NCBI GenBank assembly: GCA_004321915.1
Contig: SCQE01000088.1
Location: 62,001 to 126,000 of the forward strand
Length of the DNA stretch: 64,000 nucleotides
Source: Nitrospirota bacterium
Lineage (GTDB): Bacteria > Nitrospirota > Thermodesulfovibrionia > Thermodesulfovibrionales > Dissulfurispiraceae
Direction of reading: 5' to 3'
Shown: piece by piece, positions 54,243-62,684 of the stretch
Layout of the letters: every line of letters starts with the position of its first letter
How positions within the stretch are numbered: the stretch's first letter is position 1
Position numbers and translations under genes: made by a program
Notes under the pieces: generated by a model
The model's input: only the letters and a program-made list of their open reading frames with translations
What the model was told of the DNA's origin: nothing
Databases searched by the model: none

Positions 54243-55145
54243 TTAGTCTTCGAGCAGTTTTAGCGCGAGTTGTTTAACGGCCAAAGAAAAAGGCGCGGCA
54301 GGATTTTGTAGCAGAAGGGGCTTCATGGACGCTATAGACCTTCTGACGGTATCGTCTTCGGGCACGATAATCATTTCAGCGCACAATATTCCTAAATACT
54401 GTCCCATAAGCGCTTTTATAGAGTCTCCGGATTTTACGTCGTTCGTGGTCCTTACCCTGTTGATGATTATAGTAGGTCTGAAAGTGGTCAGGATTTTTTT
54501 TGCGGATTCCGCGGTTTCGGGATCTATCTGTACGGCGTTTCTGAAAAAATCGTCCATTGTTTTCAGTTCCGGATGATTCTTCGGATCACGCGCTTTTTCC
54601 AAGAGAGACAGCAACCCTACGGACTGCCGTGTTTTAAAATGGACCGCGAGCCACCTGAACAGCGCGGATTTTACAAAACCGTAAACCTTTAAAACAGAGG
54701 TCACCTCAGGCGTCGTGACTATGAGGGTCTTGTGGGCTATGTAGAGAAAGTCCACGACATTGGCTGAAGAACCCGCGCCGAGGTCCAGAATCGCCATATC
54801 GCAATCCAGTTTAAAAAGCTGCACGATCAGGTCCGCTTTCTGGTTGAAAGGCAGGTCGGCGATATTCGGCATGTCCCCGCCGTGAATCATCCGCAGATTT
54901 TCTATTCCTGTTTTTATGACAGCGCTATCAAGCCCGCTTATTTTTTTGCTCACAAAATCATCGAAAGTATGCTTGATTTCACATATGCCGAAGAACACAT
55001 TAAGGTTTGCTCCGCCGAGGTCAAAATCAACAGCAATAACTTTTTTGCCTATCCCGGCCAATGCTACCGCAAGATTAGCCGAGATGGTGCTTTTACCGAC
55101 ACCGCCCTTCGGCCCCGCAATCGCAATAATTTTTTGTCTTTCCAT
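54243..55145 (-). CDS. MinD/ParA-family ATPase (FlhG-like)
   Basis: A 300-residue deviant Walker A ATPase: KGGVGKST, VIAVDFDLGGANL and DLGAGSS. Of the MinD/FlhG group, which places or counts surface structures such as flagella or pili. No flagellar gene is near; the convergent neighbour is the pilB-like ATPase, only 9 bp away at the 3' ends, so a link with pili is possible but the two are not cotranscribed. It has no recognisable C-terminal membrane helix. Confidence 0.85.
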   Translation of the reverse strand: MERQKIIAIAGPKGGVGKSTISANLAVALAGIGKKVIAVDFDLGGANLNVFFGICEIKHTFDDFVSKKISGLDSAVIKTGIENLRMIHGGDMPNIADLPFNQKADLIVQLFKLDCDMAILDLGAGSSANVVDFLYIAHKTLIVTTPEVTSVLKVYGFVKSALFRWLAVHFKTRQSVGLLSLLEKARDPKNHPELKTMDDFFRNAVQIDPETAESAKKILTTFRPTIIINRVRTTNDVKSGDSIKALMGQYLGILCAEMIIVPEDDTVRRSIASMKPLLLQNPAAPFSLAVKQLALKLLED

Positions 55146-55172
55146 AAAATGTGCTTTGTTTAAAAAAACATA

Positions 55173-55565
55173 TCAGACTATTTTCAGTACCACCCTTCGA
55201 TGTCGCGGACCGTCAAACTCGCAAAAATAGATAGATTGCCATGTGCCCAAAACAAGCTTGCCTTCGTCGATAAGAAGGGATTGGGAAACTCCGACAAGAG
55301 ACGATTTGATATGCGCGGCGGAATTGCCTTCCATGTGGTGATAATCGCCTTCAAAAGGAATTTCTTTGTTTAAAAAGACGAGCATGTCCCGCTTGACCGA
55401 AGGGTCGGCGCCCTCGTTGATAGTAAGCCCTGCTGTTGTATGCGGAACGTAAATATAACAAACACCGCTTGCGACGCCGGATTCCCGCACAGCCGCTTTA
55501 AGTTCGTCCGTTATGTCTATGAACTCCGTCTTTGAGCGGCTTTTTACATTAATGGTTTTCAGCAT
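55173..55565 (-). CDS. YjbQ/UPF0047 family protein
   Basis: The ATG at 55563-55565 follows GGAG by 7 bp; a TTG two codons earlier is the alternative. The 130-residue product is a YjbQ-type protein: GVCYIYVPHTTAGLTINEGADPSV and the His-rich EGDYHHMEGNSAAHIKSS form the conserved metal-like site, with GTWQSIYFCEFDGPR at the end. Some members show weak thiamine-phosphate synthase activity; the real function is unclear. Overlaps folK by 17 bp. Confidence 0.9.
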   Translation of the reverse strand: MLKTINVKSRSKTEFIDITDELKAAVRESGVASGVCYIYVPHTTAGLTINEGADPSVKRDMLVFLNKEIPFEGDYHHMEGNSAAHIKSSLVGVSQSLLIDEGKLVLGTWQSIYFCEFDGPRHRRVVLKIV

Positions 55566-56019
55566 GCGCAAGCTCCTTTTTCAACTCTGCAACGGTTTTG
55601 CCGCTGACCGGGTCGGTTTTGGCGGGGGCGATCTCATTTAAAGGCATAAGCACGAAATCCCTTTCGCGAAGGTACGGGTGAGGTATTTCGATTGGGCCGG
55701 TCCGCAGAATGAGGTCGTCATAAAAAAGTATGTCGAGGTCTATCACCCGCGGCCCCCATTTAATCGCATCCGTTCTTCCGAGCCCCTCTTCGATCTTTTT
55801 TATTACGGCAAGCAACTCAACCGGCGATAAGAAAGTTTCGGCTTCGAGCGCAAGGTTCAAAAAAGAGGGCTGGTCTTTAACGCCCCAAGGTTCCGTTTCA
55901 TAAAAAGACGAAATTTTTTTTATAGCAAGCCCATGCTCCGCCAAGGAATCTATTGCCCTTAGACAGTTGGCTTGCCTGTCCCCCAGATTAGAACCGATTC
56001 CTATATGGGCCGTGGACAC
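55549..56019 (-). CDS. folK: HPPK, folate pyrophosphokinase
   Basis: A 156-residue enzyme that pyrophosphorylates 6-hydroxymethyl-dihydropterin with ATP in folate synthesis. Motifs: IGIGSNLGDRQANC, SSFYETEPWGVKDQPSFLN, the metal-binding RVIDLDILFYDD and IPHPYLRERDFVLMPL. It starts with GTG immediately after the dapL stop and overlaps the YjbQ gene. Confidence 0.95.
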   Translation of the reverse strand: MSTAHIGIGSNLGDRQANCLRAIDSLAEHGLAIKKISSFYETEPWGVKDQPSFLNLALEAETFLSPVELLAVIKKIEEGLGRTDAIKWGPRVIDLDILFYDDLILRTGPIEIPHPYLRERDFVLMPLNEIAPAKTDPVSGKTVAELKKELAHAENH

Positions 56020-57186
56020 TTATAAAACCTTTTTGATCCTCTCGACCGCTTCTTTTATCCGGGAAACAGGTTGTGTAAGCGCAAAGCGTATATACCCCTC
56101 TCCGGGCGCCCCGAAACCTACGCCGGGCGTGCAGAGAACACCGCATTTTTCAAGAAGATAGGCTACGAATCCGGAAGAATCGAACGCTGAAGGCACTTTG
56201 GCCCACAAATAAAATGTCGCACCCGGTTTATTAAGCGAAAGTCCGAGCGCTTTCAGGCCTTCATACATGGCATCGCGCCGTTCCTGATAAATGTTTCTAA
56301 TGCTTGAAAGTGTCGCGTCATCGGTTTTCAGCGCAGCGATAGACGCCTCCTGTATCGCCTGAAACACCCCGGAATCGAGGTTGGATTTGATCTTGCCGAG
56401 CCCTGCTATTACATCTTTATTGCCGACGGCAAAACCTATTCTCCAGCCTGTCATATTGTAGGTTTTCGAAAGCGAGTGGAACTCTATGCCTATCTCTTTT
56501 GCTCCTTCGAGTTCAAGAAAACTCATCGGCTTTTTGTTATCGTAGTACATTTCGGAATAAGCCGCATCATGACAGACGATGATGCCGTGTTTGCCTGCAA
56601 ACTCTATGGCCTGTCTAAAAAAATCCACCGGTGCGTTCGCGGCTGTCGGATTGTTCGGATAATTCAGAAACATAAGTTTTGCGCGCTTCAGAATATCGGA
56701 GGGAATCGAGGAAAAGTCCGGTAAAAACGCGTTTTCCTCTTTTAGCGGCATCATATAAGGCTCGCCTCCGGCAAACATCGTACCGACAGGATAAACAGGG
56801 TATCCGGGAGACGGCACAAGCACCACATCTCCGGGGTTTATGAATGCAAGCGGAATATGGCCGATACCTTCCTTGGATCCGATCAAGGAAAGAACTTCGG
56901 TTTTGGCCTCCAGAGAAACATTAAACCGCTGCTTGTACCACGCAGAAACCGCTTCGCGGTATGACAGCATGCCTTCGTACGACGGATAACGGTGGTGCGC
57001 CGCCTTTTCGACAGCCTGCTTCATTGCTTCCACTATATGGTCGGGCGTCGGAATATCAGGGTCCCCGATACTCAGGTCTATTAGATCTATGCCTTTCGCA
57101 ACAGCGTCCTGCTTCATCCTGTCTATAGCGGCGAAAAGGTACGGGGGAAGATGCTTTATTCTATCCGCAAGTTCAACATGGGCCAT
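56020..57186 (-). CDS. dapL: LL-diaminopimelate aminotransferase
   Basis: A 388-residue fold-type I PLP enzyme that makes LL-diaminopimelate from tetrahydrodipicolinate in one step, for lysine and cell wall. It has the DapL-like opening ADRIKHLPPYLFAAIDRMK, IGDPDIPTP, YPNNPTAANAP and HSLSKTYNMTGWR with the PLP lysine at 241. It is a paralogue of the AlaC-type enzyme at 10292-11473. The ATG follows AGGAGGAG. Some close relatives have other amino acid substrates, so the substrate is likely, not proven. Confidence 0.88.
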   Translation of the reverse strand: MAHVELADRIKHLPPYLFAAIDRMKQDAVAKGIDLIDLSIGDPDIPTPDHIVEAMKQAVEKAAHHRYPSYEGMLSYREAVSAWYKQRFNVSLEAKTEVLSLIGSKEGIGHIPLAFINPGDVVLVPSPGYPVYPVGTMFAGGEPYMMPLKEENAFLPDFSSIPSDILKRAKLMFLNYPNNPTAANAPVDFFRQAIEFAGKHGIIVCHDAAYSEMYYDNKKPMSFLELEGAKEIGIEFHSLSKTYNMTGWRIGFAVGNKDVIAGLGKIKSNLDSGVFQAIQEASIAALKTDDATLSSIRNIYQERRDAMYEGLKALGLSLNKPGATFYLWAKVPSAFDSSGFVAYLLEKCGVLCTPGVGFGAPGEGYIRFALTQPVSRIKEAVERIKKVL

Positions 57187-57224
57187 CAGAAACTCCTCCT
57201 AGAACAATATGGTCAATCGATTAT

Positions 57225-57252
57225 TTTATATTACGGATATAGCAAAGGTCAA
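57225..57252 (-). promoter_or_regulatory. Promoter of dapL-folK-yjbQ
   Basis: On the minus strand TTGACC (complement of 57247-57252), a 16-bp spacer and TATAAA (complement of 57225-57230). Transcription would begin about 30 bases before the dapL ATG. Confidence 0.5.
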
Positions 57253-57318
57253 AGCAAACCTGTTGTTTTAGGAACGAAAAACCTGCTTAATCTTGCGGCC
57301 AAACGAAATAACTACGGT

Positions 57319-57678
57319 TTATTTTTTCTGATTGTTCGGCATGCCGCCGGTAACGCCTTCGTTTTTCTGCGGAGTGACTTCTATGCTTCTGGCAAGTGCC
57401 TTGCCTTCTGTTTCCGAATATTTTACCCTTACCTTATCTCCGATCTTGACTTCGGTAAGTTGTCTCTGTGTTTTATTTATGATAACTACGGTCTTTTCGT
57501 TTGTGGTCAGTATCAGATCGTTAAGTCTTTTTTTGACCGTCATGGAATTAGCGGCGGGGTCTATGGCCGCAATCTCTCCGGTGATAAGTCTTATCTTGAT
57601 TTTTTCGGCGGCGATAAGCGATGACGAAAAAAGAATCGCTACAAAAAAAACGATGAAAACCGCAAGCAGCTTTTTCAT
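57319..57678 (-). CDS. Small secreted DUF5666-like protein
   Basis: The ATG at 57676-57678 follows an AGGAGG-type site (complement of 57683-57688) and opens a signal peptide (KKLLAVFIVFFVAILFSSSLIAA). The mature part, about 95 residues, reads as a small beta-barrel (GEIAAIDPAANSMTVKKR ... VKIGDKVRVKYSETEGKALARSIEV), similar to DUF5666 or OB-like periplasmic proteins. Function unknown. A small terminator-like hairpin (57692-57712) lies just before its ribosome site. Confidence 0.75.
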   Translation of the reverse strand: MKKLLAVFIVFFVAILFSSSLIAAEKIKIRLITGEIAAIDPAANSMTVKKRLNDLILTTNEKTVVIINKTQRQLTEVKIGDKVRVKYSETEGKALARSIEVTPQKNEGVTGGMPNNQKK

Positions 57679-57691
57679 AATTCCTCCGTTT

Positions 57692-57712
57692 ATATAAAAA
57701 GCCGCAAGGCTT
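57692..57712 (-). terminator. Small hairpin with T-tract before the DUF5666-like gene
   Basis: On the minus strand AAGCC-TTGC-GGCTT (57699-57712) is followed by TTTTTATA. It could be a second terminator for the Lys/Ala-rich gene upstream or an attenuator in the leader of the DUF5666-like gene. Confidence 0.4.
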
Positions 57713-57741
57713 ATTAGTTGCGATTCAGGCAAAACTTAAAA

Positions 57742-57780
57742 CTAAAAAGGCAGCGGGTTTAACGCCGCTGCCTTTTATTG
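57742..57780 (-). terminator. Intrinsic terminator after the Lys/Ala-rich gene
   Basis: An 8-bp stem, GGCAGCGG/CCGCTGCC (57749-57756 and 57765-57772), flanked by A and T runs, so on the minus strand it is followed by TTTTTAGTTTT. It begins 6 bp after the stop at 57786. Confidence 0.85.
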
Positions 57781-57785
57781 AAAAA

Positions 57786-58046
57786 CTATTTCTTCTCTTC
57801 TGCAGCCTTTTCAGCAGCCTTGTCGGCTTTCTTCTTAGCCTTCTTAGCTTTTTTCTCAGCCTTCTTCTCTGCCTTGTCAGCAGCCTTGTCAGCCTTTGCC
57901 TCTGCCTTCTCTGCCTTCTTCTCAGCCTTTGCCTCTGCCTTCGGGGCGTCAGCCTTCTTCTCTGCCGCCTTCGGAGCATCCGCTGCAAAAGCGAAAGATG
58001 CCATAGCGAAAACGAGAGCTACGATAAGTGCCAATGCTTTCTTCAT
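57786..58046 (-). CDS. Secreted Lys/Ala-rich low-complexity protein
   Basis: An 86-residue protein with a signal peptide (about 21 residues, ending AFA) and a mature part of nearly pure Lys, Ala, Glu and Asp in heptad-like KAEKKAEKA repeats, so a long charged helix is expected. The ribosome site is near-perfect (AAGGAGGTGA), a strong terminator follows, and a sigma-54 promoter precedes it (58105-58120). All signals point to strong, switched expression. The repeat coding is also reflected in repetitive DNA. No family I can name; perhaps a periplasmic or envelope polycation-like protein. Confidence 0.75.
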   Translation of the reverse strand: MKKALALIVALVFAMASFAFAADAPKAAEKKADAPKAEAKAEKKAEKAEAKADKAADKAEKKAEKKAKKAKKKADKAAEKAAEEKK

Positions 58047-58104
58047 TCTGAATCACCTCCTTCATCTTTTTTATTTGAATCCTTAATCGATTGGAAATTA
58101 TTTA

Positions 58105-58120
58105 TGCAATCATCGTGCCA
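58105..58120 (-). promoter_or_regulatory. Sigma-54 (-24/-12) promoter of the Lys/Ala-rich gene
   Basis: On the minus strand TGGCACG-ATGA-TTGCA (complement of 58105-58120) matches the RpoN consensus TGGCACG-N4-TTGC at every fixed position. Transcription would start near 58094, giving a leader of about 48 bases. The NtrC-type activator gene ends 49 bp upstream (58169). Confidence 0.85.
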
Positions 58121-58168
58121 ACCATAAAAACGGGTAAAAAAGCCGGATTTTTGATAGAATTTACAAAA

Positions 58169-59563
58169 TCAGGTCCTTTTTTCAGGAAAAATCTCCTCTT
58201 TTGGGGAAGAAGCGTTTATCCCAAATTTTTCGAGCCTGTACCAGAAGGTCTTGTAACTCATTCCGAGCAACCTTGCAGCTTTTGCAGCCACATTATTGGA
58301 CTTTGCAAGGGCTTTTCTCAGAAGTTCTTTTTCGAGTTCTTCAAAGTTAAGACCTTCATCCGGTATTTCTATTTCAAACGCCCCCCTGTCTTTTGAATAT
58401 CTGAGCTCGCTTCTTATGTCGTCAAGCCCTATAACAGCCGAGTCCGTTATAAGCACGGCCCTTTCGACAACCGCCTCGAGTTGTCTTATATTGCCCGGCC
58501 ACCCGTATTCGCCGAGTGCCCTGAGAGAGCTGTCGTTCATGCCCTTAACTCTTTTGCCGAATTCGGTGTTGTATTTGTTTATAAAAAATTCAACTAGTAA
58601 AGGAATGTCCTCTTTGCGTTCGCGAAGGGGCGGCAGCTCTACAGCCACAACCTTGATCCTGTAATATAAGTCCTCCCTAAAGCGGCCCGCTTCTACCTCT
58701 TTCTCGAGGTTTTTGTTTGTGGCAGCAAGAATCCTTACATCGACCGGAAGGCTGTCTTTGGCCCCGAGCCTTCTCACCTCCTTGTCCTGAAGCACCCTCA
58801 GGATCTTGGTCTGTGTCAGGGCAGGCAGGTCCCCGATCTCGTCGAGAAAAAGGGTCCCTTTGTTGGATGCCTCAAAGAGTCCGACCTTTTTGGCCAACGC
58901 CCCGGTAAAAGCCCCTGCTTCGTAGCCGAAGAGCTCGCTCTCCAAAAGGTTTTCCGGAATTGCGGCGCAATTTATTGCGGTAAAAGAAAAGGTCCTTCTC
59001 GGACTGTTATAGTGTATGGCCCTAGCGATAAGTTCCTTGCCTGTGCCGCTTTCGCCGTTAATGAGCACCGTAACATTGGCCGGCGTAACTTTTTTCACAA
59101 GCTCCATGACCTCTTTCATTCTCTTGGAGCTTCCCACTATCCCTTCTATCTTGAATTTGGCGAACAGCGCCTCCTGCAGACGAAGGTTTTCGCGCAGCAA
59201 CTGCATCCTCTCTGCCGCTTTTCTCACAGAGAATACGACAACCTCTTTTTCGAGAGGTTTTGTGAGGTAATCGAACGCGCCTTTTTTCATGGCTTCCACA
59301 GCCGAAGAGATGGTCCCGAATGCGGTCATGATTATTACCGCAGGCTTTACTGCGGTATCCGGTATGGCGTCAAGCAGTTCAACCCCGCTCATGCCTCCCA
59401 TTTTAAAATCCGTGATAACGACATCCGGGTTGACCGCCTTTATCAGCACAAGTCCTTTTTCGGCGGAGGGAGCGGTCTGGACTTCATGCCCCTCGTCGTC
59501 TAAGATGGTTTTGATTATATCGCGCTGACGCTGTTCGTCATCGATTACGATCACGGTTGCCAT
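58169..59563 (-). CDS. NtrC-family sigma-54 response regulator
   Basis: A 464-residue activator. Receiver domain about 1-120 (acidic pocket VIDDEQ, phosphoacceptor Asp in VITDFKMGG, Thr and Lys switch residues in MTAFGT and YLTKP). AAA+ domain about 140-380 with Walker A GESGTGKE, the sigma-54 contact loop GAFTGA intact, Walker B LFLDEIGDL. The C-terminal Fis-type helix-turn-helix is at about 420-455 (NNVAAKAARLLGMSYKTFWYRLEK). Directly follows the kinase gene (TGAATG). The nearest sigma-54 promoter is that of the downstream Lys/Ala-rich gene. Confidence 0.95.
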   Translation of the reverse strand: MATVIVIDDEQRQRDIIKTILDDEGHEVQTAPSAEKGLVLIKAVNPDVVITDFKMGGMSGVELLDAIPDTAVKPAVIIMTAFGTISSAVEAMKKGAFDYLTKPLEKEVVVFSVRKAAERMQLLRENLRLQEALFAKFKIEGIVGSSKRMKEVMELVKKVTPANVTVLINGESGTGKELIARAIHYNSPRRTFSFTAINCAAIPENLLESELFGYEAGAFTGALAKKVGLFEASNKGTLFLDEIGDLPALTQTKILRVLQDKEVRRLGAKDSLPVDVRILAATNKNLEKEVEAGRFREDLYYRIKVVAVELPPLRERKEDIPLLVEFFINKYNTEFGKRVKGMNDSSLRALGEYGWPGNIRQLEAVVERAVLITDSAVIGLDDIRSELRYSKDRGAFEIEIPDEGLNFEELEKELLRKALAKSNNVAAKAARLLGMSYKTFWYRLEKFGINASSPKEEIFPEKRT

Positions 59564-61021
59564 TCAGTTCACGCTCCTGTTGCATTCACTAAAAGAGACC
59601 GGCAGTATTATTTTTACTTCCGTACCCGCCCCCTCTGTGCTGTTGAATTCGATTTTGCCTTTATGTTCTTCGACCACCCGCCGGGTCATTGGAAGCCCGA
59701 TCCCTATCCCGTTAGGTTTTGTTGTAAAAAAAGGCTCGAAGATCCTCGACATGTTCTCTGCCGAAACACCATGCCCGTTGTCCTTTACCGAAAGCTCGAA
59801 ATTCCCGTTCGAGGTATTTGTTCCTATGCCTAGGACCGCTTCGCCCGCAGAGTCGGCCATGGCATGGAATGCGTTCGATATGATATTCATGACGCAGGAC
59901 TTGAAAAGGTCCGGGTCCACATTAAGCTCGACGTCGGCATTAAAATCTTTCACGACCCTTATCCCTTCGGCCTCCGCCTTGGCCCATATGAGCGCGAGGA
60001 CATCCTCGAGAAGCGTTTGCACGCAGACCTTTTGAAGATTCAACTTTAACGGCCGGCTGTAATCCAGAAAATCGTTCACCAGCTTGTTCAACCTCTGTAT
60101 CTCAAGCTTTATGCCCGAAAGAAGACTGCTGAATTTTTCCGAATCGTCAGCGTCGGCCGGCTTGAACTTGTCTTCTATGTACTCGACGCTCAGGTTTATA
60201 AAATTCAGGGGGTTCCTGATTTCATGGGCGATGTCCCTAGAAAGCTGGCCGAGCCCTGATAGATGTTCCGCTTCTCTCAGCCTTTCCTCAAGCGCCCTGT
60301 TCTCCCTTAGCCGCTCCACCATAAAATTAAAACTGTCCGACAGCTGTCCTATCTCATCCTTGCTTTTGACCTGTATATGCTGGTTGAAATCGCCTGCTGC
60401 AACACGCCTTGCAGCATCGACTATTCTTTTGATCGGGTCTGTGTAGTGCCTTGAAAGCAGCAGGGAAAGAATGACCCCTATGCCGAAAACGAGCAGCGTG
60501 GACGCGATCCTCTTTATGGTGTTCTTTTTGAGTATGTCCGTGAAATCGTCTTTATTCACCTTAAGATGAACATACCCGTACTGTACATTGTCGGCAATGA
60601 CAGGAAGTATCACGTTGTACGCGCTGCCTTCCATCGATACCGGGTCTCCGAGTTCGGCCTTTATTATCAGTTCTTTTCTTTTATGTGTGATGGGCTGGCC
60701 TATCTTTGCGGTGTTTGTGCTGGCCACAATCTCGTCGGTATTGTTGATTATCGATATCTCTTTTACGCCCTTTGAGTTGAGGTTGTTGAGATAGTTCGAA
60801 AGCCGGGCCTCGTCGGTTGCGCCGGAAGCGGTGACCTCCTCGACTCCTATCTGTATGGCCTTTGAAAGCTCACGGGTCTGGTTTTCGAACTCTCTGAGCA
60901 GGCTTTTTTCGGACTGCGAATATATTACGAGAATAATCGAAATAAGGATAAAAGTGAGAAGCAGCATGATAAGCACTAAGCGCAAATTCAGAGAAAGGTT
61001 GACCGGAAACTCTTTAAACAT
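59564..61021 (-). CDS. Membrane sensor histidine kinase
   Basis: A 485-residue kinase: membrane segment 1 about 13-33, periplasmic sensor domain of about 130 residues (34-165, Cache-like), membrane segment 2 about 168-190, HAMP (about 190-245), dimerisation/His domain with the phosphorylated His in RDIAHEIRNPLNFI, and the ATPase domain with N, G1 and G2 boxes (NIISNAFHAM, VKDNGHGVS, GIGIGLPMTRR). The signal is unknown. Operon with the regulator downstream. Confidence 0.95.
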   Translation of the reverse strand: MFKEFPVNLSLNLRLVLIMLLLTFILISIILVIYSQSEKSLLREFENQTRELSKAIQIGVEEVTASGATDEARLSNYLNNLNSKGVKEISIINNTDEIVASTNTAKIGQPITHKRKELIIKAELGDPVSMEGSAYNVILPVIADNVQYGYVHLKVNKDDFTDILKKNTIKRIASTLLVFGIGVILSLLLSRHYTDPIKRIVDAARRVAAGDFNQHIQVKSKDEIGQLSDSFNFMVERLRENRALEERLREAEHLSGLGQLSRDIAHEIRNPLNFINLSVEYIEDKFKPADADDSEKFSSLLSGIKLEIQRLNKLVNDFLDYSRPLKLNLQKVCVQTLLEDVLALIWAKAEAEGIRVVKDFNADVELNVDPDLFKSCVMNIISNAFHAMADSAGEAVLGIGTNTSNGNFELSVKDNGHGVSAENMSRIFEPFFTTKPNGIGIGLPMTRRVVEEHKGKIEFNSTEGAGTEVKIILPVSFSECNRSVN

Positions 61022-61078
61022 GCCTTAATAATACCATAAACACAGGCCGGGCAAACTCAGCTCCGGACGGAAATTCGC

Positions 61079-62473
61079 TTATGTCGCAGCGTTCTTCAGG
61101 CCCGCTGCAACCGCTTCGATTTCCGAATCCTGAATCGTTCTGGCATCCAAAATAAGGGTCTCATCTTTGATTCGGGCGATTATGCACGGACTGCCCAAGC
61201 GCAACCGCTCTTCCAGCTTGTTAACAGAAATTCCATCGGGTTTTATTGCAACGACGAATGTCGGGAATTCGATTTCCGGAAGCGCGCCGCCTCCTGATTG
61301 CGAGGAGTCTTCCATTAAAGTCACCTTTACAGTGTCCGGCAAAACCGCATCCGCCGCAGCCTTTATCTTTTCGGCCCTCTGCCTGATATCTTCGGTTTTT
61401 TGTAGCAGCATACGGAGCGTCGGGATTTCGTTTTTTGCGGTCTCCTCGTCGAGGTATTTCATCAGCACGGATTCAAAAGCCGCAAGCGTAAGTTTGTCTA
61501 TTCTTACCGCACGCATGAGCGGATTGCGGGATATTTTTTCTATCAGGCTTTGTTTGCCGACGATAACGCCTCCCTGCGGGCCCCCTAAAAGTTTGTCTCC
61601 GCTAAAAGAGACTATATCGCAACCGGTTTTTACAATGCTCTGGACTGTCGGTTCGATATTAATGCCGTAAGGCTTCAGGTCAACAAGGCAGCCGCTTCCG
61701 AGGTCGAACATCACGGGGACATTGTGTTTCCTTCCGAGAGCAACAAGTTCATCGAGCTCTACGGCTTTTGTAAAACCTATCATCCTGTAATTCGACTGGT
61801 GTACTTTTAATAAAAGCGCGGTCTTGTCGCAGATGGCGCGTTCGTAATCCTGAATATGGGTTTTGTTGGTCGTGCCCACCTCTCGCAGCACCGCCCCGCT
61901 GCTGCTCATGACATCGGGTATCCTGAACGAGCCGCCTATTTCTACAAGCTCTCCCCGGGACACGATGACCTCTTTGCCCTGCGCAAGCGCGGCAAGGCAG
62001 ACAAGAACAGCCGCGGCATTATTATTTACTATGAGCCCCGCTTCTGCGCCGGTTATATCTCTTATGAGTTTCTGTACATGCGAGTATCTCTTTCCCCTTT
62101 TACCGCCGGGGATATCGTATTCGAGGTTTGAATAGCCGCAGGCAATGCGTTTTACATTGTCCAGAACATCCCCTGTAAGTATCGACCTGCCTAAATTCGT
62201 ATGGATGACCGTGCCTGTGGCATTGATAACGTTCTTAAGGCTAAGGTCCGAAAGGGCCTGTGCACGGGCTTCAATCGAATGGAACATCTCTTCCATGACC
62301 AGTTCGTTTATTTCGCCCTTCAATATCGCCTGTCTTGTAGATTCTATGGTCTCCCGGATCGCCTGAAGCACATATCTGCGCGGATATGTTTTTAGCCAGC
62401 TTGTCCCGCTTGTAGACCGCAGGACCTCATCCACAGCCGGCATTGCCGAAAGCAACCTTTGTTTGTCCGACAT
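61079..62473 (-). CDS. selA: Selenocysteine synthase
   Basis: A 464-residue PLP enzyme that converts seryl-tRNA(Sec) to selenocysteinyl-tRNA(Sec). The PLP lysine is in FSGDKLLGGPQGG; NATGTVIHTNLGRSIL and GKRGKRYSHVQ are also typical. It implies that the organism makes selenoproteins, though selB, selD and tRNA(Sec) are not in the window and I found no selenoprotein gene here. Confidence 0.95.
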   Translation of the reverse strand: MSDKQRLLSAMPAVDEVLRSTSGTSWLKTYPRRYVLQAIRETIESTRQAILKGEINELVMEEMFHSIEARAQALSDLSLKNVINATGTVIHTNLGRSILTGDVLDNVKRIACGYSNLEYDIPGGKRGKRYSHVQKLIRDITGAEAGLIVNNNAAAVLVCLAALAQGKEVIVSRGELVEIGGSFRIPDVMSSSGAVLREVGTTNKTHIQDYERAICDKTALLLKVHQSNYRMIGFTKAVELDELVALGRKHNVPVMFDLGSGCLVDLKPYGINIEPTVQSIVKTGCDIVSFSGDKLLGGPQGGVIVGKQSLIEKISRNPLMRAVRIDKLTLAAFESVLMKYLDEETAKNEIPTLRMLLQKTEDIRQRAEKIKAAADAVLPDTVKVTLMEDSSQSGGGALPEIEFPTFVVAIKPDGISVNKLEERLRLGSPCIIARIKDETLILDARTIQDSEIEAVAAGLKNAAT

Positions 62474-62684
62474 AATATATTACCGTCCCTCCCGGATAGT
62501 TGCGACTGAATAGTTTAACCCTATTAGTCGAAGCTTTTCAAAGATACGGAAGAAATTTGCCCCCGGCGCATCCGGTAGATGCATAGGGCGTTTGCCCTGA
62601 ATATTGAACTTATATTAAAATATCCGCTCGTGCATTTTTGCATGATAAGCAAGCTTTAAAGCTAATCAAAAAGCTGGAGGTAAA
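62474..62684. other. Divergent intergenic region selA / aminotransferase
   Basis: About 210 bp without a gene. It contains a bulged inverted repeat (GACTGAATAG, 62503-62512; CTATTAGTC, 62520-62528) near selA and an AGGGC-GTTT-GCCCT hairpin (62585-62598) that overlaps the proposed -35 box of the aminotransferase promoter. Confidence 0.35.
62592..62621 (+). promoter_or_regulatory. Possible promoter of the class V aminotransferase
   Basis: TTGCCC (62592-62597), an 18-bp spacer and TAAAAT (62616-62621). The -35 box overlaps a short hairpin (62585-62598) that could be an operator. Confidence 0.35.

Noticed and set aside
61079-62473. A selenoprotein gene near selA
   Set aside because: I found no gene in the window with a plausible in-frame TGA followed by conserved coding sequence.
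62628-62645. Second sigma-54 promoter before the class V aminotransferase (TCGTGCATTTTTGCAT)
   Set aside because: It lacks the essential GG of the -24 element.
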